64,000 nt of DNA from Halobacteriales archaeon YIM A00010 (GCA_025041175.1 JAKCFJ010000006.1:62001-126000); one strand, 5' to 3'; shown: positions 27,702 to 37,302, counted from the first letter of the stretch. Translations and numbers: made by a program. The notes: a model not told the origin generated them from the sequence alone.

Positions 27702-28506
27702 GGCACGGGATGGACGACAAATATTCTACTTCACAGCGCAGGGAGATGAACTGGCAAAGTGGAACAAGGCGTTAGATGAGGTGACAGATGTAGAGTGGAC
27801 GACAATCGATCTGGCCAACGTTCGGAGCATGGATAGAGCGATCCAGATTCCAGACCTTGAAAGTGTCCAACAACTATCTTCGGATGCTCCCGACCCGTCT
27901 GGGCACGATCACGAATCGTACGGAGCGGCGATCGACGTGCAGCCAATCGATCTGTATCGCGGAGCTGGGACTGCTCACCTGTGGTACGTTGTCGACGACG
28001 TCGAAATCCTCCGTGATCTACTTGCATTCGGGGTTAAGCGATGGGGTCAACTCCGAAACCTACTCGAGCGAGGTCGACACGAATTTGTCCCCGCCGAACA
28101 GAGCGATATTGAGAGAATTGAACAAGACGCGAGGGCACTCGAAGAGTTCGTCCAGTCGTGGCGCATCGGCCAGGGGAAACCGGTTGACCGGTCTGTACTC
28201 GAATCATCAGGAGCGATAAGCGATACATTCCTTGACCGGGTGGCTACACTCGCTGCAGAACTCAACGGGGACGCAGAGGAACTCATCGACGCATTATATG
28301 CTGGTGAAGTTAACCGGTTTCGGAGTGGCAAGGCAGAGGAGTTAGAGGAGTATCTCAGGGAAAATGAGTATATTGTGACCCAGGAACCACTGGATGACGA
28401 GCAGATCAGGCTGCGGATGGTAGAGCGGTTAGTTGAGGGCGGTGTCCCCCCTGACCAGGCGAATGAGAGAGCAACCACTCTGTTATCACGAATAGCGAGT
28501 CAATAG
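27697..28506 (+). pseudogene. C-terminal remnant of an SMC-like ATPase, truncated by MITE
   Basis: 269-residue reading frame whose only start (GTG 27697) lies inside the right terminal repeat of the MITE. The first native residues, ARDGRQIFYFTAQGDELAKW, match the strand after the D-loop of SMC/YhaN-like ATPases (usually R-Q-V-x-x-F-T). The Walker A, coiled-coil and Walker B parts have therefore been cut away. The rest is helical and acidic and ends with MVERLVEGGVPPDQANE. Large SMC-like ATPases of this kind are common in defence islands. The fragment cannot bind ATP on its own. Confidence 0.65.
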
Positions 28507-28572
28507 AACGCGCATTGATTCAGGTGAGATATTTGACGATAAGCAGACAAGTAAGAACAGCAAACACAGTAG

Positions 28573-30560
28573 ATGGCAGACGTTGACGTTGTTCTTTTCG
28601 AGAACCAGATATTGGCTCTCTCTGACTTTCTTTGGGAGGCTATCGGTGATGATGAACCGGTACGGGGCTTGTAGTTCAAGTCCTGAAGGTCTTCGCTGTC
28701 TGGTTTCGTGTGCTGCCTGGAGTTTAGGTCGAATTCTGCAGCGATTGTGTCTGCGTTGTCGGTGTACGGGGGGTATGAAAGGACGACGGGAAGGGCGTAT
28801 CCGTTTCAGTGAAGGAGGTAATCGACGAGAACGACGTGGCAAACGTCATCAAGCATGTTCTCGAAATCTTCGCTGAAGAGGAAGGCCGACCAGCTCGGTA
28901 CCGTTATCCATCGCCTCGCCGAACTTAGACCCTCGAACGACGAACGGGTGGCATTCATTGATCGAGTGAGTCAGATACCAGGAGAGGAGTCAACGGCAGA
29001 TGATCTCTGTGAGGGATTTCTCCAAGTACATCCGGAGACAATGCAGCGATACGACAGCGTAGTCGGCGAAGCCTTATCCCCCTATTCTAACGATCGAATC
29101 CGACGTTGTCACGCAATTCACCAGATCCATATATTTGAGGTCAGAATAGCTCAACCATGTGGGATGAGGCGGATTACAGTCTTCCTGAACTTGTCGACAT
29201 GGCAGTGGACTGTATCGATCCTGGATCTGAAGACCGGCGGGTATCTGGCTCTGAAAACATTAGTCGGTTTGAACAGCTCGTACCGATCCTGATGGAAGAG
29301 GTTGGTATCGATCCTATAGAATATCGGATTTCCGAGTCAACGTTCCGAGTCGAACTCTGCGATTTTCTCAATGATATCAAACACGAAGATGATCCAGGTA
29401 CATACTTCCTCGAAAATACCGGTGAACTACATCGACGGATCGGCACCAAAGACCAAAAGCAGTACAGTATCGGGTTTCCGTTAAATCGTAAATTCAACCC
29501 GCGAAGAAAACAGGAGTCCTACAAATCACTGGGGCACGAAATCGAGCGGATTAGCAGACGGCAGTGGCTGTCTGAATTCAAAGAGGTGGCTGAGGAAATA
29601 GAGCAGAATGAAAGCCATCAACACGAGGATAACCCCTTTACAGACTTCATGGAACAGGTCCCCAACAATTTCTCGCACCGTAACTATACCTTCTGGAAAT
29701 TCGATCTTAATGCGAGAGATGAACAATTCGTGGTTGACCGTCTGGAAAAACTTCTTGGCTACCTACTTGGCCGGATCAACGCAGCCGCATACGTAAACCA
29801 GACTGAGGGTAGGAGTGCATCGAGGTTAATCTGACCTTCCGGCTGGAGCGATTTACGCCATCCATTCATATATATCGTCTTTGAGAAAGGCGATTACTCC
29901 AAATTTTACTATGAGGAGGACATCTCACCACGGAAGCGGTTTAAGGTGATGAATCATCGTACTCGACGTTTTGATATCCACTTTGGCAAATTCCCTGCAA
30001 TCGAATACCCCTTAGACCCTCTAGAGGAGCGAATCGTAGAGACAGTCCGTCGATTCCAGTCAGCAATCACAGAACCCAGCAGGGAAGGTTCATTCCTGGA
30101 ATACTGGCGGGGCATCGAGGCACTCACCCTAACAACTGAGAACGAGGGGATGGACGCGGTAATTCGCCGTGCAGAAGCACCTATAGAACCCTCGGATCAA
30201 GACTTCTTCCGGTACCGGCTCAAACGCACACGGGAGAAAAGAAATCTCCTCGTCCATGATGGCGTCGATATCTCTGTAACAAAGCAGGACCAGAATCTGC
30301 TGAAAACCGTATTAGAGAGCCTGATATGGATGTACTGTGAAAACTTTGAGGACTGGTCAAAGGACAACTTTCGCTTCGTACTGGAAAACGTGGGACACAA
30401 TGAAGGAAGTCTCGAAGAGGCCCGAAAGGATCTAGCCCGGAAGACAGAGCTACTGGATACCCTCTTAGACGCGAAAAGATACGAAGAAACCGTCTTCTTC
30501 GCACTCAAGCAGCGGTACGGCGACACGCTCCAGGCACACAGTTCCGAGAGCTCGTGCTAA
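28573..30560 (+). pseudogene. Shattered gene for a large HEPN (ApeA-like) domain protein
   Basis: Protein-like pieces follow one another in changing frames. MADVDVVLFENQILALSDFL starts at 28573 (stop 28672), DENDVANVIKHVLEIFAEEE lies near 28830, and QLGTVIHRLAELRPSNDERV begins near 28888. Frame 29157-29834 follows. After its TGA, VFEKGDYSKFYYEED and the C-terminal part run to 30560. The last part has SFLEYWRGIEALTLT and REKRNLLVHDG, the R-x4-H signature of HEPN RNases, in an ApeA-type arrangement. The whole would be a protein of about 650 residues. At least three frame changes make it non-functional, unless the intact C-terminal 204 residues (ATG 29949) are still made. Confidence 0.6.
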
Positions 30561-30666
30561 AAGCGGCTGTGAGGAACGTCGAACTCGCTTCTTGACTCCA
30601 GTCAGTACAGGTGGTTTTGTGGCAGTTCACCGAACACTTATTTTGTCGAAGGCCAACTCGTGACGT

Positions 30667-31089
30667 ATGGATCGTGCAAATATCGTCCAAATCGTGGCTG
30701 GTGCAGTTGGTGTGCTCGCCACATATGCTGTCGCTCCTCCGGGCGAAAATATCCTCACATTAGGCGTTCTTCGGTTGGATCCCGCTCTCGCGGTTATCAC
30801 AGGCTTTGTCTTCCTCACTTTCTGGGGGATTGCAATGAGTGTTCGTCGTTTGACCGCGTTCCAGGCCCGTGTCGAATCGCTGCGGTTCAATCCGACGGAA
30901 GTCGCTGTAATCTGCAGTCTCTCACTAGCTGCTGGTGCGCTAGCATACATGCAGACAGGCTTAACAGGTGTTTCACTCGTTGCCACCGTGGTAGTCAGCG
31001 TTCTCCTTACGGTGGTCGTGTTAACGGGTGGGTTTATTCTATTCCATCGTTTCGGTCGGGGACGTCTCGGTACCGAAAATACAGGCTGA
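30667..31089 (+). CDS. Small four-helix membrane protein
   Basis: 140-residue protein from ATG 30667 with four predicted membrane helices: IVQIVAGAVGVLATYAVA, ALAVITGFVFLTFWGIAM, VAVICSLSLAAGALAYM and LVATVVVSVLLTVVVLTGG. Helices 2 and 3 are separated by a charged loop (SVRRLTAFQARVESLRF). The C-terminus is basic and ends cytoplasmic. No family recognised; such proteins are common in haloarchaeal accessory DNA. Confidence 0.7.
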   Translation: MDRANIVQIVAGAVGVLATYAVAPPGENILTLGVLRLDPALAVITGFVFLTFWGIAMSVRRLTAFQARVESLRFNPTEVAVICSLSLAAGALAYMQTGLTGVSLVATVVVSVLLTVVVLTGGFILFHRFGRGRLGTENTG

Positions 31090-31245
31090 CCCGTTCTTTA
31101 TATCGGTCCGTTGTAAACGTAAGTGATCGCCTTATTCATATAGGTGAGAAAAATAATAAGAAGAAGCTGGTTTCATTCTGTGTCTAAACAAAGCCAATTG
31201 GTTCTAATGTCCTCGTGCATAAGGAAATCACCTGCCTGACTTCAG

Positions 31246-31776
31246 CTATTGTGATAACCACTCCCGGATTTCACTTTTAGCGGCTTTTTCGGTCGGGAGC
31301 GGCACATCGAGCGTTAGTCTCCGCTTAGCCTCGGTTCCGTATGTAGCGACGCTCGCTGGCGTTCGTGCCGACGGTTCTGTCCAAATTGTTGGTTTCCTGT
31401 CTTCGACTATCCCTGCCACCCGGACGACTTCATACTCAACAGTCGTTCCGAGGTCATCTATGAGTTCATCCAATAGGTACTCAAACAACCCATGTTGCGG
31501 GAGCGGTATCACTACAGAAGGGTACCAATTCAAAACATCTGGATCGAATGCTACCAGAACTTCCTCCGAATCCGCAAACAGTGCTTGCACGGTGTCTTCG
31601 GGTGGATCGCTGGTTATCGGTGGGTCTGCACCTTCTGGAATGCTCAACCGGTAGAGCTTCTGGTACGGAGCGTCCTCGTCTTCCGTCAATTGTCGATCAA
31701 GCATTTCGAATGTCCAGCCCTTGGTACGCAAGACCTGACTCTGCGTGAAGAGTCGTTTCACCACGGCTGGACTCAC
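31246..31776 (-). CDS. Hypothetical protein
   Basis: 176-residue soluble, acidic protein starting with GTG at 31776. Alternating strands and acidic loops (LFADSEEVLVAFDPDVLNWY, TVEYEVVRVAGIVED) suggest an alpha/beta domain. No motif or family recognised. It stands convergent to the membrane protein at 30667 and divergent from a gene stub at 31795. Confidence 0.5.
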   Translation of the reverse strand: MSPAVVKRLFTQSQVLRTKGWTFEMLDRQLTEDEDAPYQKLYRLSIPEGADPPITSDPPEDTVQALFADSEEVLVAFDPDVLNWYPSVVIPLPQHGLFEYLLDELIDDLGTTVEYEVVRVAGIVEDRKPTIWTEPSARTPASVATYGTEAKRRLTLDVPLPTEKAAKSEIREWLSQ

Positions 31777-31794
31777 CAGCGGTTCGAACTGCTG

Positions 31795-31970
31795 GGATCG
31801 TTCTCCATCCCGTACAGATTGCGGCCCTATACACAGTTGCGGGTACAGCTGGGCTCGCGATCATGCAGGGGTTATCGATCGATCAGATCGGTGGTGAGAG
31901 CGCGAGTGCGCTGCTGGTGAGTGCGTGGCTGCCAGCCATCCTTGCAGCCGCCTGGTGGCATCAGCGGTAG
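31795..31970 (+). pseudogene. 3' stub of a membrane-protein gene
   Basis: An open frame without its own start reads IVLHPVQIAALYTVAGTAGL, then AIMQGLSIDQIGGESASALL, and ends VSAWLPAILAAAWWHQR before TAG at 31968. Two hydrophobic segments indicate the end of a multi-span protein. ATG 31864 could start only 35 residues. The rest of the gene is absent, so this marks a deletion or recombination junction. Confidence 0.5.
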
Positions 31971-32018
31971 TTCAGGAACTGCGCGAGCACATTGAGGAAC
32001 TGATTGAGCGTTCACCGG

Positions 32019-32774
32019 ATGTGCCGTCTTCGTTTGAGTGAGTATCCCTCCCTGATTAAGCCGAAACAGCTACGATGGCTCGGCCAGCGCCTAGACGGTA
32101 TGGTCGACGCTGCTGAGACCCCGGACACATCTGACGGTGGTGCAGAGGATGCGTTCGCTATCGGCGCTGTGGTCCACGACCGTGAGGACGACAACCCCAA
32201 CGATGCGATCGTGGTGAATCGCCCCTCGAAGACGGCTACCGAGTGGATCGCCCGTCGAGGCTCTTGGTCGGAAAAGACCGTCGCTGAGGACAATCCCGAG
32301 TATCCGGCTGACGCGCCAGTCATCGTGGTGGTGTTTGCCGACGCACTGCAAGCGGCCTTCCCCGACTGGGAGGAAGACGCCCCGCTGGCGCTCACCGCGA
32401 TCAACGAATCGGACGCCTCACACTACTCGTTCCCCGCGCCACGTCTCAGACGGATCGACTCCTCACCCGGTGACGAGTCGCCACCCACAGCGAGCAACGA
32501 GCAGGAGCCGGCTGCCGCTCCGGACACCGCCGATGATGGAGTCGTCCCTGCGTCCGACGAACCGCCTGTCACGGCGGCTGACCTCTCGGCGTCAATGCGC
32601 GCACTCAAAGAACGGCTCGAAGACGGGGGCATGACCGTCGAGAGTGAGTCGGATGGCCAGGCGCTGCAAGCGACGAAACTTGGCGATACCTACCGCGTGC
32701 GCCCTGGAGAAATCATCAAGGGCGACGGAGCCTTGCGTGCCCAGCTTGCCTCGATCGTCGACGAGTACGAGTGA
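32019..32774 (+). CDS. Haloarchaeal hypothetical protein
   Basis: 251-residue protein from ATG 32019. The ordered N-terminal half (IVVNRPSKTATEWIARRGSW, PVIVVVFADALQAAFPDWE) is followed by a disordered Pro/Asp/Ala-rich linker (about residues 145-190). A C-terminal helix-strand segment (LSASMRALKERLEDGGM) follows. The pattern is that of conserved hypotheticals on haloarchaeal plasmids; no function known. The region 5' of this start does not look coding. Confidence 0.6.
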   Translation: MCRLRLSEYPSLIKPKQLRWLGQRLDGMVDAAETPDTSDGGAEDAFAIGAVVHDREDDNPNDAIVVNRPSKTATEWIARRGSWSEKTVAEDNPEYPADAPVIVVVFADALQAAFPDWEEDAPLALTAINESDASHYSFPAPRLRRIDSSPGDESPPTASNEQEPAAAPDTADDGVVPASDEPPVTAADLSASMRALKERLEDGGMTVESESDGQALQATKLGDTYRVRPGEIIKGDGALRAQLASIVDEYE

Positions 32775-32825
32775 GCACGTAGGCGAGCTGCCCTTATGCA
32801 TGGCGAATGATCATTCACAGAGAAG

Positions 32826-33467
32826 ATGGACCAAACCCTGTATCGGATCGCACTTGAGTACGAGATTGCGGATCAATTCGCTGAGCAGCTTCCACCGGAC
32901 TACGCTGAAGGGACAGATATTGACTCGCTCGCAGACGATCGTTGTTTGATTGCAGAGCCGGACCTCGTGCTGTTCCCAACAGTGGCCCTCCCCTCTGATA
33001 CCGATCTATCAACGCTCGAATCTCGGCTCTCTCCTGTGGATCTCTCGAAACCAGCAGAGATCGGGATTACTCGCGAGTAAATCCAACTCGAGCAATTTGA
33101 TGAACAGACCCGTCTGTTGGTGAGTATCCGACCCACGTTCGACATTGAGGCGTTACAGCGGGAGGTGGCAGAGTACGTTCGGGGGGTCGGTGGAGAGATT
33201 CACACGGCGACGATCCCACACATCACTCGCCGGGATATCCCTCAAAGCTATTTCACTCTCCATGATCTGAGTGCGCCAGCGGCAGTTCGACGTCGACGCG
33301 GCCTATTTGGGCGCTTTCGGAGCTATCTTACCGCATTCTTTCGTCCTGATGGGGCTGCTGTCCTTCCGTTTGGCCTCATCAACACGGATGCTTCTCTCTA
33401 TGCTGAAACACCGCAATTGACGGTAACAGACGTTGCTTCGCCACCGAGCACGGCGATACTCCCGTGA
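32826..33467 (+). pseudogene. Hypothetical gene interrupted by an in-frame stop
   Basis: Two reading frames in the same phase, 32826-33080 (84 residues, MDQTLYRIALEYEIADQF) and 33081-33467 (IQLEQFDEQTRLLVSIRPTF onwards), are separated only by TAA at 33078-33080. Sequence on both sides continues smoothly, so this was probably one gene of about 213 codons. A separate second gene could begin at GTG 33120. No family recognised; the C-terminal part has a basic patch (RRRRGLFGRFRSY). Confidence 0.5.
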
Positions 33468-33512
33468 AAACGTGCATGAGGAGATCGCGGTCACTGGTCG
33501 TGGAGGAGGTTG

Positions 33513-34691
33513 TCAACACGAATTCCGAATTGCTGTGAAAAAGGTGTGAAGATCTGTTATACCACAGCTGACGACCGAAAACGGCACTGTTAGTTCTTCT
33601 TTCGTCTCTGTCTGAGGATCCTTTTTTCCTAATTGGAACGCATACTCATCCCACGGTGTTGAGGCCAGCCCTAGCCAGGCAGTCATAGGTTGTTTTCGCG
33701 GCGTGAGCCAACAGATGCCGATATCTTCCCATTCTCCTTCAGTCGACACGTGGTCTGGGGCCGACTCGAGGAGTGAATGGATCTCAGTGAGTCGATCCAC
33801 GTTGTTCGCTGTGATCGGGACGGTGACAAACTCAGGTCGTTCACCTTCTTTCCCCTTACTGAGCTTCAGATACCGCGCTCCGGTGGGCGATTCGATGTGT
33901 TGGAGCGCTCGAATCGTTTGATGATGGCGTTTGCTCAGCCAGATGTGGTGGAGGGGTTTCCATGACGTGCTGTCGATGGTGGTCCCAGCTGCCGACTGTT
34001 GGTTGATGACTGGCTGCCCGGAGTGCTCGCCAGTTACGACGGTTCGCTGCTCTTTGCCACGCTCGAAGGCCGCACGAAGCTCTTGTTCGTACTCCGTGAG
34101 GAGCTCATCTGGGAATGGGATCTTTACCTCGACAGGGGGGTTAGTCTCGATCGCATCAACGGGCCAGGAGAGTCCGTCATAGCCCCGCATTCGTGGGAGG
34201 GAGCGTGGCCAAACGGGTTGGATATCCCCGAGTTCGACATCAAACCCTGAATAATGCTGTTTTGAGAGCCAGAGGACGCTGAATCCGTCGTCGTAGTAGT
34301 CGTGATCAGTCGCCAGCACGTTTTTCGTGTTGTTGCGGTGCTGGACTTCAACGGCGATCCCGTGGCCAAGCGGATGTCGTGGCTCTGGAAACCTTACAAG
34401 CACGTCAGCCCGCCGGTTTCCAACACTGGCTTCGAGCTCGATCGTCGCGTTTGGGTATTCGGTCTGAAGTTTTGAGAATGCGATGAGCTTCATCCGTCGA
34501 TGGGCATCGGACTCGCCTGTGCAGTCCACGGCCGTCTGATGACGAAAATGCCGTGCGATGAATGAACCGGCCCGTCGATGAGAGTCAACGACAGTGAGGG
34601 AGCGGTTGCAGCGAGGGCAGGCAATCGGATCGCCGGTTGACGCTTGGTGGGGCAACACACGAGCTCCGCTTCTGAGTGCAATGAACGGCAT
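33513..34691 (-). CDS. CoiA-like zinc-finger nuclease
   Basis: 392-residue protein with the CoiA layout. The N-terminal zinc-binding part has C25-x2-C28 (ACPRCN), the ARHFRH pair near H48/H51 and C57, followed by SDAHRRMK. The nuclease core follows: D96 in RRADVLVRF, then E115-V-Q117 in GIAVEVQHRN, a D-x18-E-x-Q variant of PD-(D/E)XK typical of this family. The C-terminal 250 residues hold further alpha/beta sequence of unknown role. CoiA proteins take part in DNA uptake and recombination in bacteria; in archaea such genes sit mostly on mobile DNA. It stands alone, divergent from 34861. Confidence 0.75.
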   Translation of the reverse strand: MPFIALRSGARVLPHQASTGDPIACPRCNRSLTVVDSHRRAGSFIARHFRHQTAVDCTGESDAHRRMKLIAFSKLQTEYPNATIELEASVGNRRADVLVRFPEPRHPLGHGIAVEVQHRNNTKNVLATDHDYYDDGFSVLWLSKQHYSGFDVELGDIQPVWPRSLPRMRGYDGLSWPVDAIETNPPVEVKIPFPDELLTEYEQELRAAFERGKEQRTVVTGEHSGQPVINQQSAAGTTIDSTSWKPLHHIWLSKRHHQTIRALQHIESPTGARYLKLSKGKEGERPEFVTVPITANNVDRLTEIHSLLESAPDHVSTEGEWEDIGICWLTPRKQPMTAWLGLASTPWDEYAFQLGKKDPQTETKEELTVPFSVVSCGITDLHTFFTAIRNSC

Positions 34692-34860
34692 TATCCACCT
34701 CTACGCTCCCTGTTTTCCAGATTGAACATCTCATACATCATATATACAGTAACTATATTTTTATATTTAAATTATTCTACTAGGATAGAATTAGCGGGAA
34801 ATATAGGCTTTCGTTTATTGAAATATAAAAACGGGGCAGTAGTATATCTCACCAACCAAG

Positions 34861-35484
34861 ATGCTCCCAGCTAGGAATCTGACTGATAGTCAACGAAGAT
34901 TGCTTTTAGAATATTTAGATTTAAAAAGGGACGTTGAATTAGGTGTAAAAGACCCAATATGGTTCACACTTGTCCTTGCAGGAGAGAAGCCGGGCTGTTT
35001 GATTTCTTCCAACCATCCAATAAGAGAGGAATCCCATACATCATTTTCTGTAAAAGAGATGATTAACGAATTCGATCTCGTATATAGTGAACTAGGCGGA
35101 TCGTTAGATGTTGCACGGTTTCCATGGCGGATCGAAATGCTTCCTTCCAACGATCAGAACCTGTGCCCTGAAGCATGTCTTCGTCGAGCTGGGGCCTTCT
35201 ATGGTTACCCAGAGGAGGATGTCACATATTTCATTGACGCGGGTCCGTGGGAGACCTATCCGACGGATCTAGTCGAAGCAGGAACAATTCAACCAGAAGA
35301 GGCGGCTTATATGATGCTGCTTCCTCAACGGTACGATGTCACAGAACACTATGAACGCGCGATAACAGCCGGAAAGCGTATCCGACAGTCGATTACGGAG
35401 CAGTCTAAACAGTGGGAATTAAAGGAGATTGATAACTACGCAGATTGGCTCTATCAGAGGTTGCTTGAACGGACTACTTCTTAA
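34861..35484 (+). CDS. Hypothetical protein
   Basis: 207-residue soluble protein starting at ATG 34861, preceded by about 150 bp of very AT-rich DNA likely to hold its promoter. The sequence is mixed alpha/beta (PIWFTLVLAGEKPGCLISSN, DVTYFIDAGPWETYPTDLVE) and ends in a long charged helix (QWELKEIDNYADWLYQRLLE). No recognisable motif. Codon use is less GC-rich than in most neighbours, a sign of transfer. Confidence 0.6.
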   Translation: MLPARNLTDSQRRLLLEYLDLKRDVELGVKDPIWFTLVLAGEKPGCLISSNHPIREESHTSFSVKEMINEFDLVYSELGGSLDVARFPWRIEMLPSNDQNLCPEACLRRAGAFYGYPEEDVTYFIDAGPWETYPTDLVEAGTIQPEEAAYMMLLPQRYDVTEHYERAITAGKRIRQSITEQSKQWELKEIDNYADWLYQRLLERTTS

Positions 35485-35662
35485 GAATACAAGGATCGTC
35501 TTCGACTCATTCGTTATCTTTCGTTGGCATTCCTAGCGACCCACCTATCTCTGACTATAAACATCCGATCAGGAGGAATCCAATCGGAGATTTGGGCACT
35601 ACAAGCCTGAAACTCCCCCCGCTTGGGAGTCCTGACTATTCGTTGGATGGGTGGGTGTCAAA

Positions 35663-35782
35663 TCATTTATGACGCCCTCTTATATGACAAGGCCGACAGA
35701 TGTTGTTGCCCTTCCCATCGCCAATGATACGATCATTGAGCTCGCTCTGTCTTTTGCCACAGTAATCACATTTCTTTCCCAT
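35663..35782 (-). CDS. Small zinc-finger protein
   Basis: 39-residue protein from ATG 35782 with two CxxC pairs (KKCDYCGKRQ and NNICRPCHIR) that would bind one zinc ion, and a basic C-terminus (IRGRHK). A strong Shine-Dalgarno sequence, GGAGGTGA, lies 5 bases before the ATG and decides this start over longer versions. Proteins of this size with two zinc knuckles are frequent and conserved in haloarchaea; most have unknown partners. Confidence 0.7.
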   Translation of the reverse strand: MGKKCDYCGKRQSELNDRIIGDGKGNNICRPCHIRGRHK

Positions 35783-35940
35783 TGTTATCACCTCCATTTC
35801 GGGTTGAGTCGCCACCGTTACGGTGACCGAGTACCTGTGAATCCATGCTTCGCTCTGAGAAGCACCGGTTGGGTGGTGACGCACCCAGCCACTTTCTCCG
35901 TGGCACGGCGCTTCTCAACCACATCTATGAGCGCCAACAC

Positions 35941-35963
35941 TATAAAAGTTTGCAATACGCAAA
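35941..35963 (+). promoter_or_regulatory. TATA box with adjacent palindrome
   Basis: TATAAAAG at 35941-35948 is followed directly by the perfect inverted repeat TTTGC-AATAC-GCAAA (35949-35963), about 80 bp before the small helix-turn-helix gene at 36043. TGCGTA recurs at 35998 and 36031. The arrangement suggests an operator, possibly bound by that gene's own product. Confidence 0.45.
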
Positions 35964-36042
35964 GTATGTTCGGCATTTCGAACTAGCCTGCCGATATGCG
36001 TAATTCACTTAGCGCTTCGCCAAGTACTATTGCGTAGGTAGC

Positions 36043-36279
36043 ATGAGAAGTAGTATGACGATCGAGATCACCGGTTCGATGGAAGCGTTGCTTGATTGGT
36101 TCGCAGATCAGCCGTGTTCGTGCGCCACAATCGGGCATATCGAGAACGAGCTCGAATACACCCGTGAGACGATTCGGTCGAATTTGAAAGTGCTCATGGC
36201 AGGGGATCACGCTGAACAACGGTACAAGCCCACTGGGGAATACCGACTGATCAGTGATCCTCGGACGAACGATAAGTGA
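36043..36279 (+). CDS. Small winged-helix DNA-binding protein
   Basis: 78 residues from ATG 36043 (or ATG 36055, MTIEITG). The centre, CSCATIGHIENELEYTRETIRSNLKVLM, reads as a helix-turn-helix with recognition helix TRETIRSNLKVL. A wing (EQRYKPTGEYRLI) closes the domain. Similar one-domain regulators accompany haloarchaeal mobile DNA. A palindrome overlaps its likely promoter, which suggests autoregulation. Confidence 0.65.
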   Translation: MRSSMTIEITGSMEALLDWFADQPCSCATIGHIENELEYTRETIRSNLKVLMAGDHAEQRYKPTGEYRLISDPRTNDK

Positions 36280-36625
36280 GAGCCTAGAGAATGGGGTCCT
36301 CCAAACGTATCAACCTAGTTCAATCGAAGCTGAGAATCTGATTGATGGGGGTATGTCGCTACGAAACGAGAATTTCAAAGCAGATTTCAAACATGCTGGG
36401 TCTTCTGAATAGCATGACACTACTCTCAGAAGTCGGCCAATGGGACGCCCTTAGCTGGTGCATCATGTGTGTCAGGAAATTCTGACATATGTATATCTTA
36501 CATTTACACCTAAAAAATGTACCAGTTTAATATACATATCCTATCGTTATTCTGTTTGGTCGGTTGTCACAGTTCACATCGGTGGAGGCGGACAGCCTGT
36601 CAAGGGACAGCCGAATGCGAGACTT
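36280..36625. other. Intergenic region, no gene seen
   Basis: 346 bp between a plus-strand and a minus-strand regulator gene. The second half (36480-36560) is AT-rich. No convincing coding frame, repeat or RNA structure was found. Confidence 0.5.
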
Positions 36626-36877
36626 CTAGGGTGGGCTGTCGGTGATATGGAGTTCGTCATTGACGGCGTAGAGGTAGCCTTTCGAGAGCAGCCGATCGAG
36701 TACGTTGTGCACAACAGAGGCCTCGAGGTCAATCTCGGTAACTGTATCGACGGCAATCGATCGCGAGAAGCTGTCATTGACCGGCTCGTACTCCTTGTAC
36801 AGCCGCTCAAGTGCGGCTTCTTCAATCGGACCGAGTGGCGTCTGCTGGTTCCGCATAGCAGATTGAATGGGGGCCAT
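36626..36877 (-). CDS. Small winged-helix protein
   Basis: 83 residues from ATG 36877. The order of helices (IEEAALERLYKEY, TVTEIDLEASVVHNVLDRLLSKGYL) and a short wing (YAVNDELHITDS) fit a single winged-helix domain with recognition helix EASVVHNVLDRLL. Probably DNA-binding. The longer plus-strand frame over it (36458-36901) has poor composition and is a shadow. Confidence 0.55.
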   Translation of the reverse strand: MAPIQSAMRNQQTPLGPIEEAALERLYKEYEPVNDSFSRSIAVDTVTEIDLEASVVHNVLDRLLSKGYLYAVNDELHITDSPP

Positions 36878-36917
36878 TATCGAGACTGTTTGGGATTATA
36901 GGATTTGGGCGAGAAAA

Positions 36918-37302
36918 CCCACGACTTCAGTCCTGTCTCTTACCCATAAGTCCGTGGTGTTCCAGAAGGGCTTTCGGCCTCTCTTGGCGATGATCTACGA
37001 ACAAATTGGGCAAACTGATACTGTCGGACAGAGATGATTGAATATCAGCTGCTGGTAACCGCCCGACAGCAGCCGGATATTCTGTCTCATTCTGTACGTG
37101 GCCCTGTCCGATAGTATGAGACGGGACACGACGGAGCATACCGGTCACGGGGAATGCTCGAAGCGGGCTGTGCTCACAGCTGGAATCGCTTCTCACTCCG
37201 AGCAAGACCGTCAAGTATCGGTGTTTTCGTCTTCTCTCGCCACAGGGACATTCCATGCTGGCGGTTCAACTTATGGGTAAGAGACAGGACTAAAGTCGTG
37301 GG
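36918..37302. mobile_element. Foldback MITE-like element with nested inverted repeats
   Basis: Terminal inverted repeats of 34 bp (36918-36951 and 37269-37302) differ at one base and begin CCCACGACTT. Inside lie two further inverted repeats: ATACTGTCGGACAG at 37018-37031 with CTGTCCGATAGTAT at 37104-37117, and a hairpin 37040-37054 / 37067-37082. No protein-coding frame is convincing and no target duplication is visible. The outer bases resemble end sequences of IS200/IS605-type elements of haloarchaea. Confidence 0.75.

Noticed and set aside
28583-28876. 97-codon plus frame and 118-codon minus frame in the gap before the HEPN pieces
   Set aside because: Both are Arg/Cys-rich and antisense or out of frame to better protein-like pieces of the broken HEPN gene.
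36458-36901. 147-codon plus-strand frame
   Set aside because: It begins in AT-rich DNA and runs antisense to the better winged-helix frame at 36626-36877.
36918-37302. The two inverted 34-bp blocks considered as a CRISPR or attachment-site pair
   Set aside because: There are only two copies, in opposite orientation and with nested hairpins inside, which fits a foldback element. Neither spacers nor an integrase gene are nearby.
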